DNA from: Pseudothioclava arenosa
GTDB lineage: Bacteria > Pseudomonadota > Alphaproteobacteria > Rhodobacterales > Rhodobacteraceae
Reading direction: 5' to 3'
DNA length: 64,000 bases
Assembly: GCF_002358085.1 (NCBI RefSeq)
Contig: NZ_NTJD01000002.1
Location: 186,001 to 250,000, forward strand
In this document: in pieces, positions 56,386 through 64,000 of the stretch
How positions within the stretch are numbered: the stretch's first letter is position 1
Layout of the letters: each line of letters starts with the position of its first letter
Made by a program: the position numbers and the translations under genes
The notes under the pieces: generated by a model
Told to the model about the DNA's origin: nothing
Database searches by the model: none
Seen by the model: the letters and a program-made list of their open reading frames with translations, nothing else

Positions 56386-57306
56386 GTGCAGACTTGCGTT
56401 GCTCATCCGGTGGTTTTTGAAGGGGTCGGCCTGCATTCGGGCGCGCCCGTGCGCATGGTTGTGAAGCCCGCGTCCGCCAATCATGGCATCGTCTTCCAGC
56501 GCACCGACGCCGTCGTGGGCAATGGCCGCATCCCGGCGAACTGGGATCACGTGATCCCCTCGAAGCTCTGCACCCTGATCCGCAACGACGATGGCGTCTC
56601 GGTCTCGACGATCGAACATATCATGGCCGCGCTGGCGGGCTGTGGCGTGCATAACGCGCTGATCGAGATCGACGGGCCGGAAGTGCCGATCCTTGACGGG
56701 TCCTCGGCGGAATTCGTCGCGGCGCTCGTCGCGGCCGGTCAGCGCGAGCTGCCCGCCCCGCTGCGCGCGATCCGCGTGCTCAAGCCGGTGGAAGTGACCG
56801 AGGGCGAGGCATCGGCGCGGCTCGAACCGGGTGCGGCGCTGGTGATCGACTTCAAGATCGACTTTGCCGATGCCGCGATCGGCCGTCAGGAAAAACGCCT
56901 GAACATGGCCAATGGCGCCTTCGTGCGCGAGCTGATGGACAGCCGCACCTTCTGCCGTCAGGCCGATGTCGATGCGATGCGCGCCAATGGGCTTGCGCTG
57001 GGTGGCACTTATGAAAACGCTGTCGTCTTCGATGGCGACCGCGTGCTTTCGCCCGGCGGTCTGCGTCATGCCGACGAGCCGGTGCGCCACAAGATGCTTG
57101 ATGCGCTTGGCGATCTGGCGCTGGCGGGCGCGCCGATTCTGGGCCGCTACACCGGTAACCGCGCCGGTCACGCGATGACCAACAAGCTGCTGCGCGCGCT
57201 CTTTGCCGACCCCGAGGCCTGGACCTGGGAGACCTGCTCGGCAGCCGCTGCCTACAGCCTTCCGGGGGCCGGTGTTTGCCGCCCGGCGAACGTCGCGGCC
57301 TGCTGA
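56386..57306 (+). CDS. lpxC: UDP-3-O-acyl-N-acetylglucosamine deacetylase LpxC
   Basis: LpxC is the zinc-dependent committed step of lipid A synthesis. The 306-residue protein has PVVFEGVGLHSGAPVRM, the zinc-binding STIEHIMAAL (His79), LDGSSAEF, SRTFCRQADVD and VRHKMLDALGDLAL. GTG at 56386 is the start; no ATG gives the full N-terminus. The gene is separated from ftsZ by a terminator, so it is probably separately transcribed. Confidence 0.95.
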   Translation: MQTCVAHPVVFEGVGLHSGAPVRMVVKPASANHGIVFQRTDAVVGNGRIPANWDHVIPSKLCTLIRNDDGVSVSTIEHIMAALAGCGVHNALIEIDGPEVPILDGSSAEFVAALVAAGQRELPAPLRAIRVLKPVEVTEGEASARLEPGAALVIDFKIDFADAAIGRQEKRLNMANGAFVRELMDSRTFCRQADVDAMRANGLALGGTYENAVVFDGDRVLSPGGLRHADEPVRHKMLDALGDLALAGAPILGRYTGNRAGHAMTNKLLRALFADPEAWTWETCSAAAAYSLPGAGVCRPANVAAC

Positions 57307-57463
57307 GCCGGAACTTGCTTTCCAAACACGGATTCCCGGCGAAAGGCGTTTTGCCTGTCGGATTTTTCTGTGCTAGGACGAAGCCGTGCGCCGCGTGAAT
57401 AACGCGGCTTGAGGGAGGGCCGGGAGTGTTCTGGCCCGGTAAAAGAAACGGGATAGGGCAGGC

Positions 57464-58312
57464 ATGACGCGCGGCAGATCTCTGACGACTCGGCTGGGAA
57501 GCCTTCTCATTGTGTCGGTGCTGATGGGCTGTGCCGGCGCCAGCGAAAAGCAGGTGCCGCTCGACAATTTCACGGCCGAGGAAATCTACAAGCGCGGCGA
57601 GTACGAGCTTGAGGTCGGCAACCCACGCCGCCCCGACACCGCGATGCGCTATTTCTCCGAGGTCGAGCGTCTTTATCCCTATTCCGAATGGGCCAAGCGC
57701 GCGCTGATCATGCAGGCCTTCGCCGAGCATCGCGCCCGCAAGTACGAAGAGGCCCGCGCCTCGGCGCAGCGTTTCATCGACACCTATCCGGGCGATGAAG
57801 ACGCGGCCTATGCGAAATACCTGCTCGCGCTCAGCTATTACGACCAGATCGACGAGGTTGGCCGCGACCAAGGCCTGACCTATCAGGCGCTGCAGGCGCT
57901 GCGCGCGGTGATCGAGGAATATCCCGACAGCGACTATGCGCGCTCCTCGGTGCTGAAATTCGACCTCGCCTTCGACCATCTCGCCGCGAAAGAGATGGAA
58001 ATCGGTCGCTACTACCTGAAAAAGGGCCATTACACGGCGGCGATCAACCGCTTCCGCGTCGTGGTCGAGGATTTCCAGACCACCACGCAGACGCCCGAGG
58101 CGCTGCTGCGCCTGACCGAGGCTTACCTCGCGCTTGGCCTCACCGACGAGGCGCAGACGGCGGCGGCGATTCTGGGCCACAACTATCAGGCTTCGCCCTT
58201 CTACGAAGATGCGCACAACCTGCTGCTCAAGCGTGGCCTGAGCGAAGAGGCCAAGGGCGAGTCGTGGCTGCGCAAGATCTATCGTCAGGTGGTGCGCGGC
58301 GACTGGCTCTGA
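57464..58312 (+). CDS. bamD: Outer-membrane assembly lipoprotein BamD
   Basis: BamD (ComL) is the essential lipoprotein of the BAM complex that inserts outer-membrane proteins. The 282-residue protein has a lipoprotein signal (LMGC, Cys23) and five TPR-like repeats, with YKRGEYELEVGNPRRPDTAMRYF-like pattern followed by LYPYSEWAKRALIMQAFAEH. It lies between lpxC and recN as in many alphaproteobacteria. Confidence 0.94.
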   Translation: MTRGRSLTTRLGSLLIVSVLMGCAGASEKQVPLDNFTAEEIYKRGEYELEVGNPRRPDTAMRYFSEVERLYPYSEWAKRALIMQAFAEHRARKYEEARASAQRFIDTYPGDEDAAYAKYLLALSYYDQIDEVGRDQGLTYQALQALRAVIEEYPDSDYARSSVLKFDLAFDHLAAKEMEIGRYYLKKGHYTAAINRFRVVVEDFQTTTQTPEALLRLTEAYLALGLTDEAQTAAAILGHNYQASPFYEDAHNLLLKRGLSEEAKGESWLRKIYRQVVRGDWL

Positions 58313-58330
58313 TCTGATCGGCCCTCGCAG

Positions 58331-59980
58331 ATGCTGCGCGCCCTCGACATTCACGATATGCTGCTGATCGAGCGGCTCGGGTTGGAGTTCCACCCCGGGC
58401 TGAACGTGCTGACCGGCGAGACCGGCGCGGGCAAGTCGATCCTGCTCGATTGCCTGGGCTTCGTGCTGGGCTGGCGGGGCCGGGCCGAGCTGGTGCGCAA
58501 AGGTGCCCAGCAAGGCGAGGTGAGCGCGGTTTTCGACCTGCCCGATGGCCACCCCGCTCATGCGGTTCTGGCCGAGGCGGGCCTGCCCGGCGGGCCTGAA
58601 TTGATCCTGCGCCGGGTGAACGCGACCGATGGCCGCAAGACCGCCTTCATCAATGACCGCCGCGCCTCGGGCGAGGTGCTGCGCGCGCTCTCGGCCACGC
58701 TGGTCGAGCTGCATGGCCAGCAAGACGATGGCGGGCTCCTGAACGAACGCGGCCACCGCGCGCTGCTTGATGCCTTCGCGGGGCATGACGATCTTTTGGC
58801 CGCGACCCGTGCCGCTTGGGCCGCGCGCGCCAAAGCCGCGCGGGCGCTGTCGCAGGCCGAGGCGCAGCTGGCCGAGGTCAAGGGCGAAGAGGATTTCCTG
58901 CGCCACGCCGTGGCAGAGCTGGACAAGCTCGCGCCCGAACCCGGCGAAGAGGCGAAGCTCGATGCCGAACGCCGCCTGATGCAGGCTGGCGAAAAGATCC
59001 GTGCCGATGTCGCCCGCGCAGCGCAGGCGCTTGGTCCCGAGGCGGCCGAGGGCCTGTTGCGCGACGCCGATCGCTGGCTGCAAGGTGCTGCGGATCGTGC
59101 CGAAGGGCGGCTCGATGCGGCGCTCACGGCGCTTGATCGCGCGCTGATCGAGTTGGGCGAGGCGCAGCAGGGCGTCGAAGAGGCGCTTGAGGCTTTCGCT
59201 TTCGACCCGCGCGCGCTTGAGGCCTGCGAAGAGCGGCTCTTCGCGATCCGCGGGCTTGCGCGCAAACATGCCGTGCTGCCCGACGATCTGGGCCGCCTGG
59301 CAGAAGACCTGCGCGCGCGCCTCGCGGCCCTCGATGCGGGCGAGGGCCGGATCGCGGAATTGCAGCTGGAGCTGCGCGACGCCGAAACCGCCTTTGCCCG
59401 CGCGGCCGAGGCGCTGTCCACTGCGCGCGCCGAGGCCGCCACCCGGCTCGATGCCGCGATGGCGCATGAGCTGGCGCCCCTGAAGCTCGAGCGCGCGGTG
59501 TTCGAGACCCGGCTGGCGCGGGGCGATGCTGGTGCCGAGGGTGTGGACGCCGTGGCCTTCACCGTCGCGACCAACCCCGGCGCGCCGGCAGGCCCCCTGA
59601 ACAAGATCGCCTCCGGGGGCGAGCTGTCGCGCTTTCTGCTGGCGCTCAAGGTGGTTCTGGCGCGCGGCGCCGACGCGCTGGTCCTGATCTTCGACGAGAT
59701 CGACCGCGGCGTGGGCGGCGCCACCGCCGATGCCGTTGGCCGTCGCCTTGCGCGTCTGGCTGAGGGCGCGCAGGTTCTGGTCGTCACCCATTCGCCGCAG
59801 GTCGCGGCCCGTGGCGCACATCATTTCCGCGTACAGAAATCCGTCTCGGACGGGATGACCACCTCGGATGTTGTGGCGCTCGCGCCGAACGAGCGGCGCG
59901 ACGAGATCGCCCGCATGATCTCTGGCGCCGAGGTGACCGAAGCCGCCCGCGCCGCCGCAGAAGACCTGCTGAAGGGCTGA
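58331..59980 (+). CDS. recN: DNA repair protein RecN
   Basis: RecN is an SMC-like ATPase in double-strand break repair. The 549-residue protein has the N-terminal Walker A GETGAGKSILLD, a coiled-coil middle (about 150-390) rich in Ala/Glu/Arg, the signature ASGGELSRFLLALKV, and Walker B LIFDEIDRGVGGATA. ATG at 58331, 18 bases past bamD. Confidence 0.96.
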   Translation: MLRALDIHDMLLIERLGLEFHPGLNVLTGETGAGKSILLDCLGFVLGWRGRAELVRKGAQQGEVSAVFDLPDGHPAHAVLAEAGLPGGPELILRRVNATDGRKTAFINDRRASGEVLRALSATLVELHGQQDDGGLLNERGHRALLDAFAGHDDLLAATRAAWAARAKAARALSQAEAQLAEVKGEEDFLRHAVAELDKLAPEPGEEAKLDAERRLMQAGEKIRADVARAAQALGPEAAEGLLRDADRWLQGAADRAEGRLDAALTALDRALIELGEAQQGVEEALEAFAFDPRALEACEERLFAIRGLARKHAVLPDDLGRLAEDLRARLAALDAGEGRIAELQLELRDAETAFARAAEALSTARAEAATRLDAAMAHELAPLKLERAVFETRLARGDAGAEGVDAVAFTVATNPGAPAGPLNKIASGGELSRFLLALKVVLARGADALVLIFDEIDRGVGGATADAVGRRLARLAEGAQVLVVTHSPQVAARGAHHFRVQKSVSDGMTTSDVVALAPNERRDEIARMISGAEVTEAARAAAEDLLKG

Positions 59981-59986
59981 CCGGGG

Positions 59987-60117
59987 CAGGGGGCGCCGCC
60001 CCCTCTGGCCTTGCGGCCATTCACCCCCGGGATATTTCCGGCAAAATGAAAGCCCCTTTCATCGAGCGAGAAATACTCCGGGGGGAGTCCGAAGGACGGG
60101 GGGGGGGGCGCTCCCCT
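59987..60117. repeat. Composite intergenic inverted repeat, copy 6 (full element)
   Basis: GGGGGCGCCGCCCCC and GGCCTTGCGGCC hairpins, CCCGGGATATTTCCGGCAAAATGAAAG, then the mirrored CTTTCATCGAGCGAGAAATACTCCGGGG and a closing G-rich hairpin half. It separates the convergent ends of recN and the next gene and has the same plan as copy 1. Confidence 0.75.
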
Positions 60118-60126
60118 TGCGCTGGT

Positions 60127-61494
60127 TCAGGGCACGAGCTTGCCGGGGTTAAGGATGCCTTTGGGGTCGAGTGCCGATTTGATCGCGCCCATCACCTGCC
60201 AGCCGGGCCCGTGTTCGGCTTCCATGTATTTGCGCTTGCCCATGCCCACGCCATGCTCGCCGGTCACCGTGCCGCCCATGCGCAGCGCGCGCTCGGCAAG
60301 TCGGCTTGCCACCCATTTCGCGCGGTCGAGCTCTTGCGGGGTGTCGCGGTCGAGCACGAGGATCGCGTGGAAATTGCCGTCCCCGACATGGCCGAGGATC
60401 GGGCCGACGAGCCCTTCGGCGACGATATCGGCGCGGGTTTCCGCGACCGCTTCGGCGAGGCGCGAGATCGGCACGCAGATGTCGGTGACCAGCCCCATGC
60501 AGCCCGGGCGCGAGGCAAGGCAGGCCGGGTAGGCGCCGTGACGCATTTTCCAGAGGCGGTTCCGCTCTTCCGGGGTTTTGGCCCAGGCGAAGCCCGCGCC
60601 GCCCATCTCCTCGACCACCGCGCCGAAACGCTCGGCATCCTCGGCGGTAGAGGCATCAGAACCGTGAAACTCGACCATCAGATGCGGCTTCTCCGGCAGC
60701 TCGGTGCCATTCGCGGCGTTGAACACCCGCGCGACCTGTTCGTCGACAAATTCGATCCGCGCCATCGGGATGCCCATCTGGATCGTCATCTGCACCGCTT
60801 CCACCGCCGCTTCGAGGCTGTCAAACGCGCAGACCGCGGCCGAGATCGCCTCGGGCTGGCCGTGCAGGCGCAGCGTCAGTTCGGTGATGATGCCCAGCGT
60901 GCCCTCGGAGCCGAGCATCAGCGCCGTCAGGTCATAGCCCGCCGCCGATTTCGCCGCGCGCGAGCCGGTGCGGATCACCGCGCCATCGGCCAGCACCACC
61001 TCGAGCGCCAGAACGTTGTCGCGCATCGAGCCGTAGCGCACCGTGGTCGTGCCCGAGGCGCGCGTGGCCGCCATGCCGCCAAGGCTCGCGTTCGCGCCCG
61101 GATCGACCGGAAAGAACAGCCCCGTCGCGCGCAGATCGGTATTGAGCGCCTCGCGGGTGACGCCGGGCTGCACCACCACCAGCATGTCCTCGGGGCGGAC
61201 CTCGACGATCTGGTCCATCCGCGTCATGTCGAGGCTCACGCCGCCCTTGATCGCCAGCGCGTGGCCCTCAAGCGAGCTGGCCGCGCCCCAGGGCGTGACC
61301 GGGACGTCATGGGCATGGCAGATCCGCAGGATCGCCGAGACTTCTTCGGTGGTTTCCGGGAAGGCCACCGCATCGGGCAGGGTCAGGGGAAACCAGGTCT
61401 CGTTGCGGCCATGCAGGTCGCGCTCGGCCATGGCGCGGGAAAATCGCGGGCCCAGAAGCGTTTCGAGTTCGGTAAATGCCTGTTCATGGGTCAT
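60127..61494 (-). CDS. FAD-linked oxidase, D-lactate/glycolate dehydrogenase type
   Basis: The 455-residue flavoprotein of the FAD_binding_4 / GlcD-like family has TPWGAASSLEGHALAI, VQPGVTREALNTDLRATGLFFPVDPGANASLGGM and the C-terminal GTVTGEHGVGMGKRKY motif. These are features of D-lactate dehydrogenase (cytochrome) and glycolate oxidase GlcD; substrate cannot be separated by reading. ATG at 61494 follows AAGGAGG at seven bases. It is divergent from pta-ackA. Confidence 0.88.
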   Translation of the reverse strand: MTHEQAFTELETLLGPRFSRAMAERDLHGRNETWFPLTLPDAVAFPETTEEVSAILRICHAHDVPVTPWGAASSLEGHALAIKGGVSLDMTRMDQIVEVRPEDMLVVVQPGVTREALNTDLRATGLFFPVDPGANASLGGMAATRASGTTTVRYGSMRDNVLALEVVLADGAVIRTGSRAAKSAAGYDLTALMLGSEGTLGIITELTLRLHGQPEAISAAVCAFDSLEAAVEAVQMTIQMGIPMARIEFVDEQVARVFNAANGTELPEKPHLMVEFHGSDASTAEDAERFGAVVEEMGGAGFAWAKTPEERNRLWKMRHGAYPACLASRPGCMGLVTDICVPISRLAEAVAETRADIVAEGLVGPILGHVGDGNFHAILVLDRDTPQELDRAKWVASRLAERALRMGGTVTGEHGVGMGKRKYMEAEHGPGWQVMGAIKSALDPKGILNPGKLVP

Positions 61495-61608
61495 GGCGGC
61501 CTCCTTCTTGCGCATCCTTCCTACGCCTCTGTGTTACGTTGCGAAAGGGGCTGAGAAAAACCGCAACCTCTTGTCGCGGATCAAGGTCACCTTCATGTTT
61601 CGGTAATA

Positions 61609-61620
61609 CTGCAGGTGCAG
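61609..61620. promoter_or_regulatory. Candidate PhaR operator upstream of pta-ackA
   Basis: CTGC-AGGT-GCAG, a perfect inverted repeat of the CTGC-N4-GCAG form reported for PhaR binding in Rhodobacter. It lies 41 bases before the pta ATG and is followed by a GCCGG-GAA-CCGGC hairpin (61626-61638). The same gap holds a GTTGCG-N18-CGCAAC repeat (61538-61567). Confidence 0.45.
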
Positions 61621-61661
61621 AAAATGCCGGGAACCGGCGTCAGGCAAGCAAGGAGTATGTG

Positions 61662-63044
61662 ATGATTCTCGAGAACCGGATGTGGGAGGAGCTGCAGCCG
61701 GGAATGAAGGCCGAGCTGAAACGCCTGTGCACGGCGGATGACTTCTATGTCTTCGCGGCGGCTTCGGGCAATTATAACCCGGTCCATCTTGAAGGAGAGG
61801 ATGGCGACGGGGACGGCAAGAAAGAGGCGCTGGCGCCGGGCATGTTCGTGGCTTCGCTGATTACGGCGGTGCTGGGCAACATGCTGCCGGGGCCGGGCAC
61901 GCTCTATCGCAACCAGACGCTTGATTTCGTGGGCCGCGCCGAGGCGGGGATGCAACTTTGCGCCCGGGTCGAGGTGCTGGAGAAGCTGCCCGGTGGCATC
62001 GTGCGGCTCAAGACCGAGGTGGTGCGCTGCTCGGATGAGACGCCGATTGTTGTCGGCGAGGCCGAGGTGATCGCGCCGACGAAACACATGCGCTTCGACG
62101 CGCTCGAGGTGCCCGGGCTGATCACGCAGCGCCACCGCCATTTCGAGGCGCTGTTGGCCAAGGCTGAAAAGCTGCCCGCGCTGTCGACCGCCGTTGTCTG
62201 CCCCGAGAAGGACCATGCGCTGCAAGGCGCGCTGATCTCGGCCGAACACGGGCTGATTGCGCCCTTGCTGATCGGCGATCCGGCCAAGATCGAGGCCGCC
62301 GCGAAGGAACTGGGCAAGAGCCTCAAGGGCTATGAGATCCTGCCCGCGATGACCCAGCGCGATGCCGCGCGAATGGCCGTGAAGCTGGTGAATGAAGGCC
62401 GCGCCGATTGCATCATGAAGGGCCATCTGCACACCGATGACCTGCTCAAGCCGATGCTCGACAAGGAAACCGGCCTGCGCATCGGGCGCCGCTTCACCCA
62501 TGTCTTCGTGATGGATGTGCCAGGCGTGCCGCATCCGCTGATCGTGACCGACGCAGCGATCAACATCGCCCCCGATCTCGAGACCAAGATGCATATCGTG
62601 CAGAACGCGATCGACGTGGCGATCTCGCTCGGGATCGAGCTGCCCAAGGTCGGCGTGCTCTCGGCGGTGGAAACGGTGAGCCCGGCGATCCCCTCGTCGA
62701 TGGATGCGGCGCTCTTGTCGAAAATGGCCGAGCGCGGCCAGATCAAGGGGGGCGTGGTCGATGGGCCGCTGGCGATGGATAACGCGGTCGATATCGGGGC
62801 GGCGCGCACCAAGGGGCTGCGCGGCGATGTCGCGGGCCATGCCGAGGTGCTGGTGGCGCCCGGCATCGACGCGGCCAACATGCTCGCCAAGCAGCTCGCC
62901 TATATCAGCCACGCCGAAGGCGCGGGGCTGGTGTTGGGCGCGCGGGTGCCGGTGATCCTGAACTCGCGTTCCGACAGCGCGATGGCGCGGCTGGCTTCGG
63001 CAGCGGTTGCGGCGATCCACGCGAACCGGCTGAAGGGGCAATAA
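61662..63044 (+). CDS. pta: Bifunctional MaoC enoyl-CoA hydratase-like/phosphate acetyltransferase
   Basis: The 460-residue protein joins an N-terminal MaoC-like hot-dog domain (about 1-140, with FAAASGNYNPVHL and APGMFVASLITAVLG) to a C-terminal phosphate acetyl/butyryl transferase domain (about 165-455, with the CPEKDHALQGALISAEHG and SPAIPSSMDAALLSKMAERG segments). It converts acyl-CoA and phosphate to acyl phosphate. ATG at 61662 follows AAGGAG. ackA follows after three bases, so the pair links acetyl-CoA with acetate and ATP. Confidence 0.92.
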   Translation: MILENRMWEELQPGMKAELKRLCTADDFYVFAAASGNYNPVHLEGEDGDGDGKKEALAPGMFVASLITAVLGNMLPGPGTLYRNQTLDFVGRAEAGMQLCARVEVLEKLPGGIVRLKTEVVRCSDETPIVVGEAEVIAPTKHMRFDALEVPGLITQRHRHFEALLAKAEKLPALSTAVVCPEKDHALQGALISAEHGLIAPLLIGDPAKIEAAAKELGKSLKGYEILPAMTQRDAARMAVKLVNEGRADCIMKGHLHTDDLLKPMLDKETGLRIGRRFTHVFVMDVPGVPHPLIVTDAAINIAPDLETKMHIVQNAIDVAISLGIELPKVGVLSAVETVSPAIPSSMDAALLSKMAERGQIKGGVVDGPLAMDNAVDIGAARTKGLRGDVAGHAEVLVAPGIDAANMLAKQLAYISHAEGAGLVLGARVPVILNSRSDSAMARLASAAVAAIHANRLKGQ

Positions 63045-63047
63045 CCC

Positions 63048-64000
63048 ATGCGCGCGATCCTGACGCTGAACGCGGGGTCCTCCTCGCTGAAACTGGGGCT
63101 GTTTTCCGAGGCGCTCGAGACGCTCGGCACGGGCCATGTGGACCGGATCGGCGGCGAGGGGCGGCTCAAGGTGCTCGACGGGCAGGGGCAGCCGCTGCCC
63201 GTGCCCGCGCTCGGCCCCGAGGCCTTCGCCCGCCATGGTGCGGCGCTGGCCACGGCGCTCGAGGTGTTCCGGGTTGATTTTCCCGCGCTCGAAATCGTCG
63301 CGGTGGGCCATCGCGTCGTCCATGGCGGCACCCGCCACGGCGCGCCCGAGCGGATCACCGAGGCGCTGATGCAGGAACTGGCAGCACTCGCGCCCTTCGC
63401 GCCGCTCCACCAGCCGCATAACCTGGCCGGCGTGCGTGCCGCCCTCGAGGCCTTTGCCGAGGCGCCGCAGATCGCCTGTTTCGACACCGCTTTTCACCGC
63501 AACCATCCCTTCGTGAACGACACCTTCGCGCTACCGCGGAGCTATTACGACAAGGGCGTCCGCCGCTACGGCTTCCACGGGCTGAGCTATGACTACATCA
63601 CGGGCGAGCTGGCGCGGACCGAGCCCGCGCTGCATGCGGGCCGCGTGGTGGTTGCGCATCTGGGCTCGGGCGCCTCGATGTGCGCGATTCAAGGCGGTCG
63701 CTCGGTCGCCTCGACGATGGGGTTCTCGGCGCTCGACGGGCTGCCGATGGGCACGCGCTCGGGGCAGATCGACCCCGGCGTCCTGCTCTACCTGATGGAT
63801 CAGGAAGGCATGACCAGCGCCCAGATCTCGGACCTTCTGTACAAAGACAGCGGGCTTAAGGGGCTGTCGGGAATTTCCAACGACATGCGCGAGCTGGAAG
63901 GCTCGGACGATCCGCATGCAAAGGACGCAATCGACTATTTCACCTTCCGCATCCGGCGCGAACTGGGGGGGCTCGCGGCCTCGATGGGCGGGATCGACGC
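63048..64000 (+). CDS. ackA: Acetate kinase, 3' part missing
   Basis: AckA makes ATP and acetate from acetyl phosphate, or the reverse. About 317 residues are visible up to the window end: the start ILTLNAGSSSLKLGLF, VGHRVVHGG, CFDTAFHRNHP with the Asp of the active site, YGFHGLSYDYI and GLPMGTRSGQIDPG. These are ASKHA-fold signatures of acetate kinase. Three-base gap from pta, so one operon. Confidence 0.95.
   Translation, partial: MRAILTLNAGSSSLKLGLFSEALETLGTGHVDRIGGEGRLKVLDGQGQPLPVPALGPEAFARHGAALATALEVFRVDFPALEIVAVGHRVVHGGTRHGAPERITEALMQELAALAPFAPLHQPHNLAGVRAALEAFAEAPQIACFDTAFHRNHPFVNDTFALPRSYYDKGVRRYGFHGLSYDYITGELARTEPALHAGRVVVAHLGSGASMCAIQGGRSVASTMGFSALDGLPMGTRSGQIDPGVLLYLMDQEGMTSAQISDLLYKDSGLKGLSGISNDMRELEGSDDPHAKDAIDYFTFRIRRELGGLAASMGGID

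Noticed and set aside
56852-59824. 990-codon antisense frame over lpxC, bamD and recN
   Set aside because: It mirrors genes with clear family motifs on the other strand; long antisense frames are common in high-GC DNA.

Overview
The window comes from a GC-rich alphaproteobacterium of the Rhodobacterales (Rhodobacter/Paracoccus/Thioclava-like group). The evidence is the ferredoxin VI-type fdxE, a DUF1127 gene followed by CcsR ('cuckoo') sRNA hairpins, an mraZ leader resembling the UpsM sRNA, the DUF2484 gene between murC and murB, and overall codon and GC style. No rRNA, tRNA, insertion sequence, prophage or CRISPR array was seen. Most of the window is chromosomal housekeeping DNA.

Layout. 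1-8.2 kb: a partial DMT transporter, purU, fdxE and a small lipoprotein, then a membrane quality-control block on the minus strand (hflK-hflC-DUF2065-degP) and glutathione reductase. 8.3-20.3 kb: rpiA, sdaA, purD, xseA, an AlkB-type hydroxylase with a small secreted Cys protein, ftsY with a coupled unknown gene, mgtC-like, DMT transporter, yciB/ispZ and an alpha/beta-hydrolase-like gene. 20.3-22.7 kb: metZ and folE2. 22.8-27.7 kb: a probable copper-uptake locus made of a DUF2946-like protein, a TonB-dependent receptor carrying the OprC-type CxxxM and HxM copper ligands, exbB, two exbD genes and tonB. 27.8-31.6 kb: uvrD, a small exported protein and rlmJ. 31.7-32.3 kb (minus strand): a DUF1127 gene followed by eight tandem hairpins that share a CTCCTCC-type loop on different stems, which is an enlarged CcsR-like sRNA array. 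32.6 kb: mrp.

34.1-60 kb is a nearly complete division and cell wall (dcw) cluster: UpsM-like leader with internal terminator, mraZ, rsmH, ftsL, ftsI, murE, murF, mraY, a frameshifted dedA, murD, ftsW, murG, murC, an amino-acid permease, DUF2484, a small membrane protein, murB, ddl, ftsQ, ftsA, ftsZ, lpxC, bamD and recN. Many neighbours overlap by 1 to 4 bases, which suggests translational coupling. These genes make the peptidoglycan precursor (murA excluded), place the divisome, and continue into lipid A synthesis and outer-membrane assembly. 60.1-64 kb: an FAD-linked D-lactate/glycolate-type dehydrogenase divergent from a MaoC-Pta fusion and ackA (cut by the window end).

Scattered between genes is a family of composite GC-rich inverted repeats built from the same modules. 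All calls are from reading the sequence; no database search was run.
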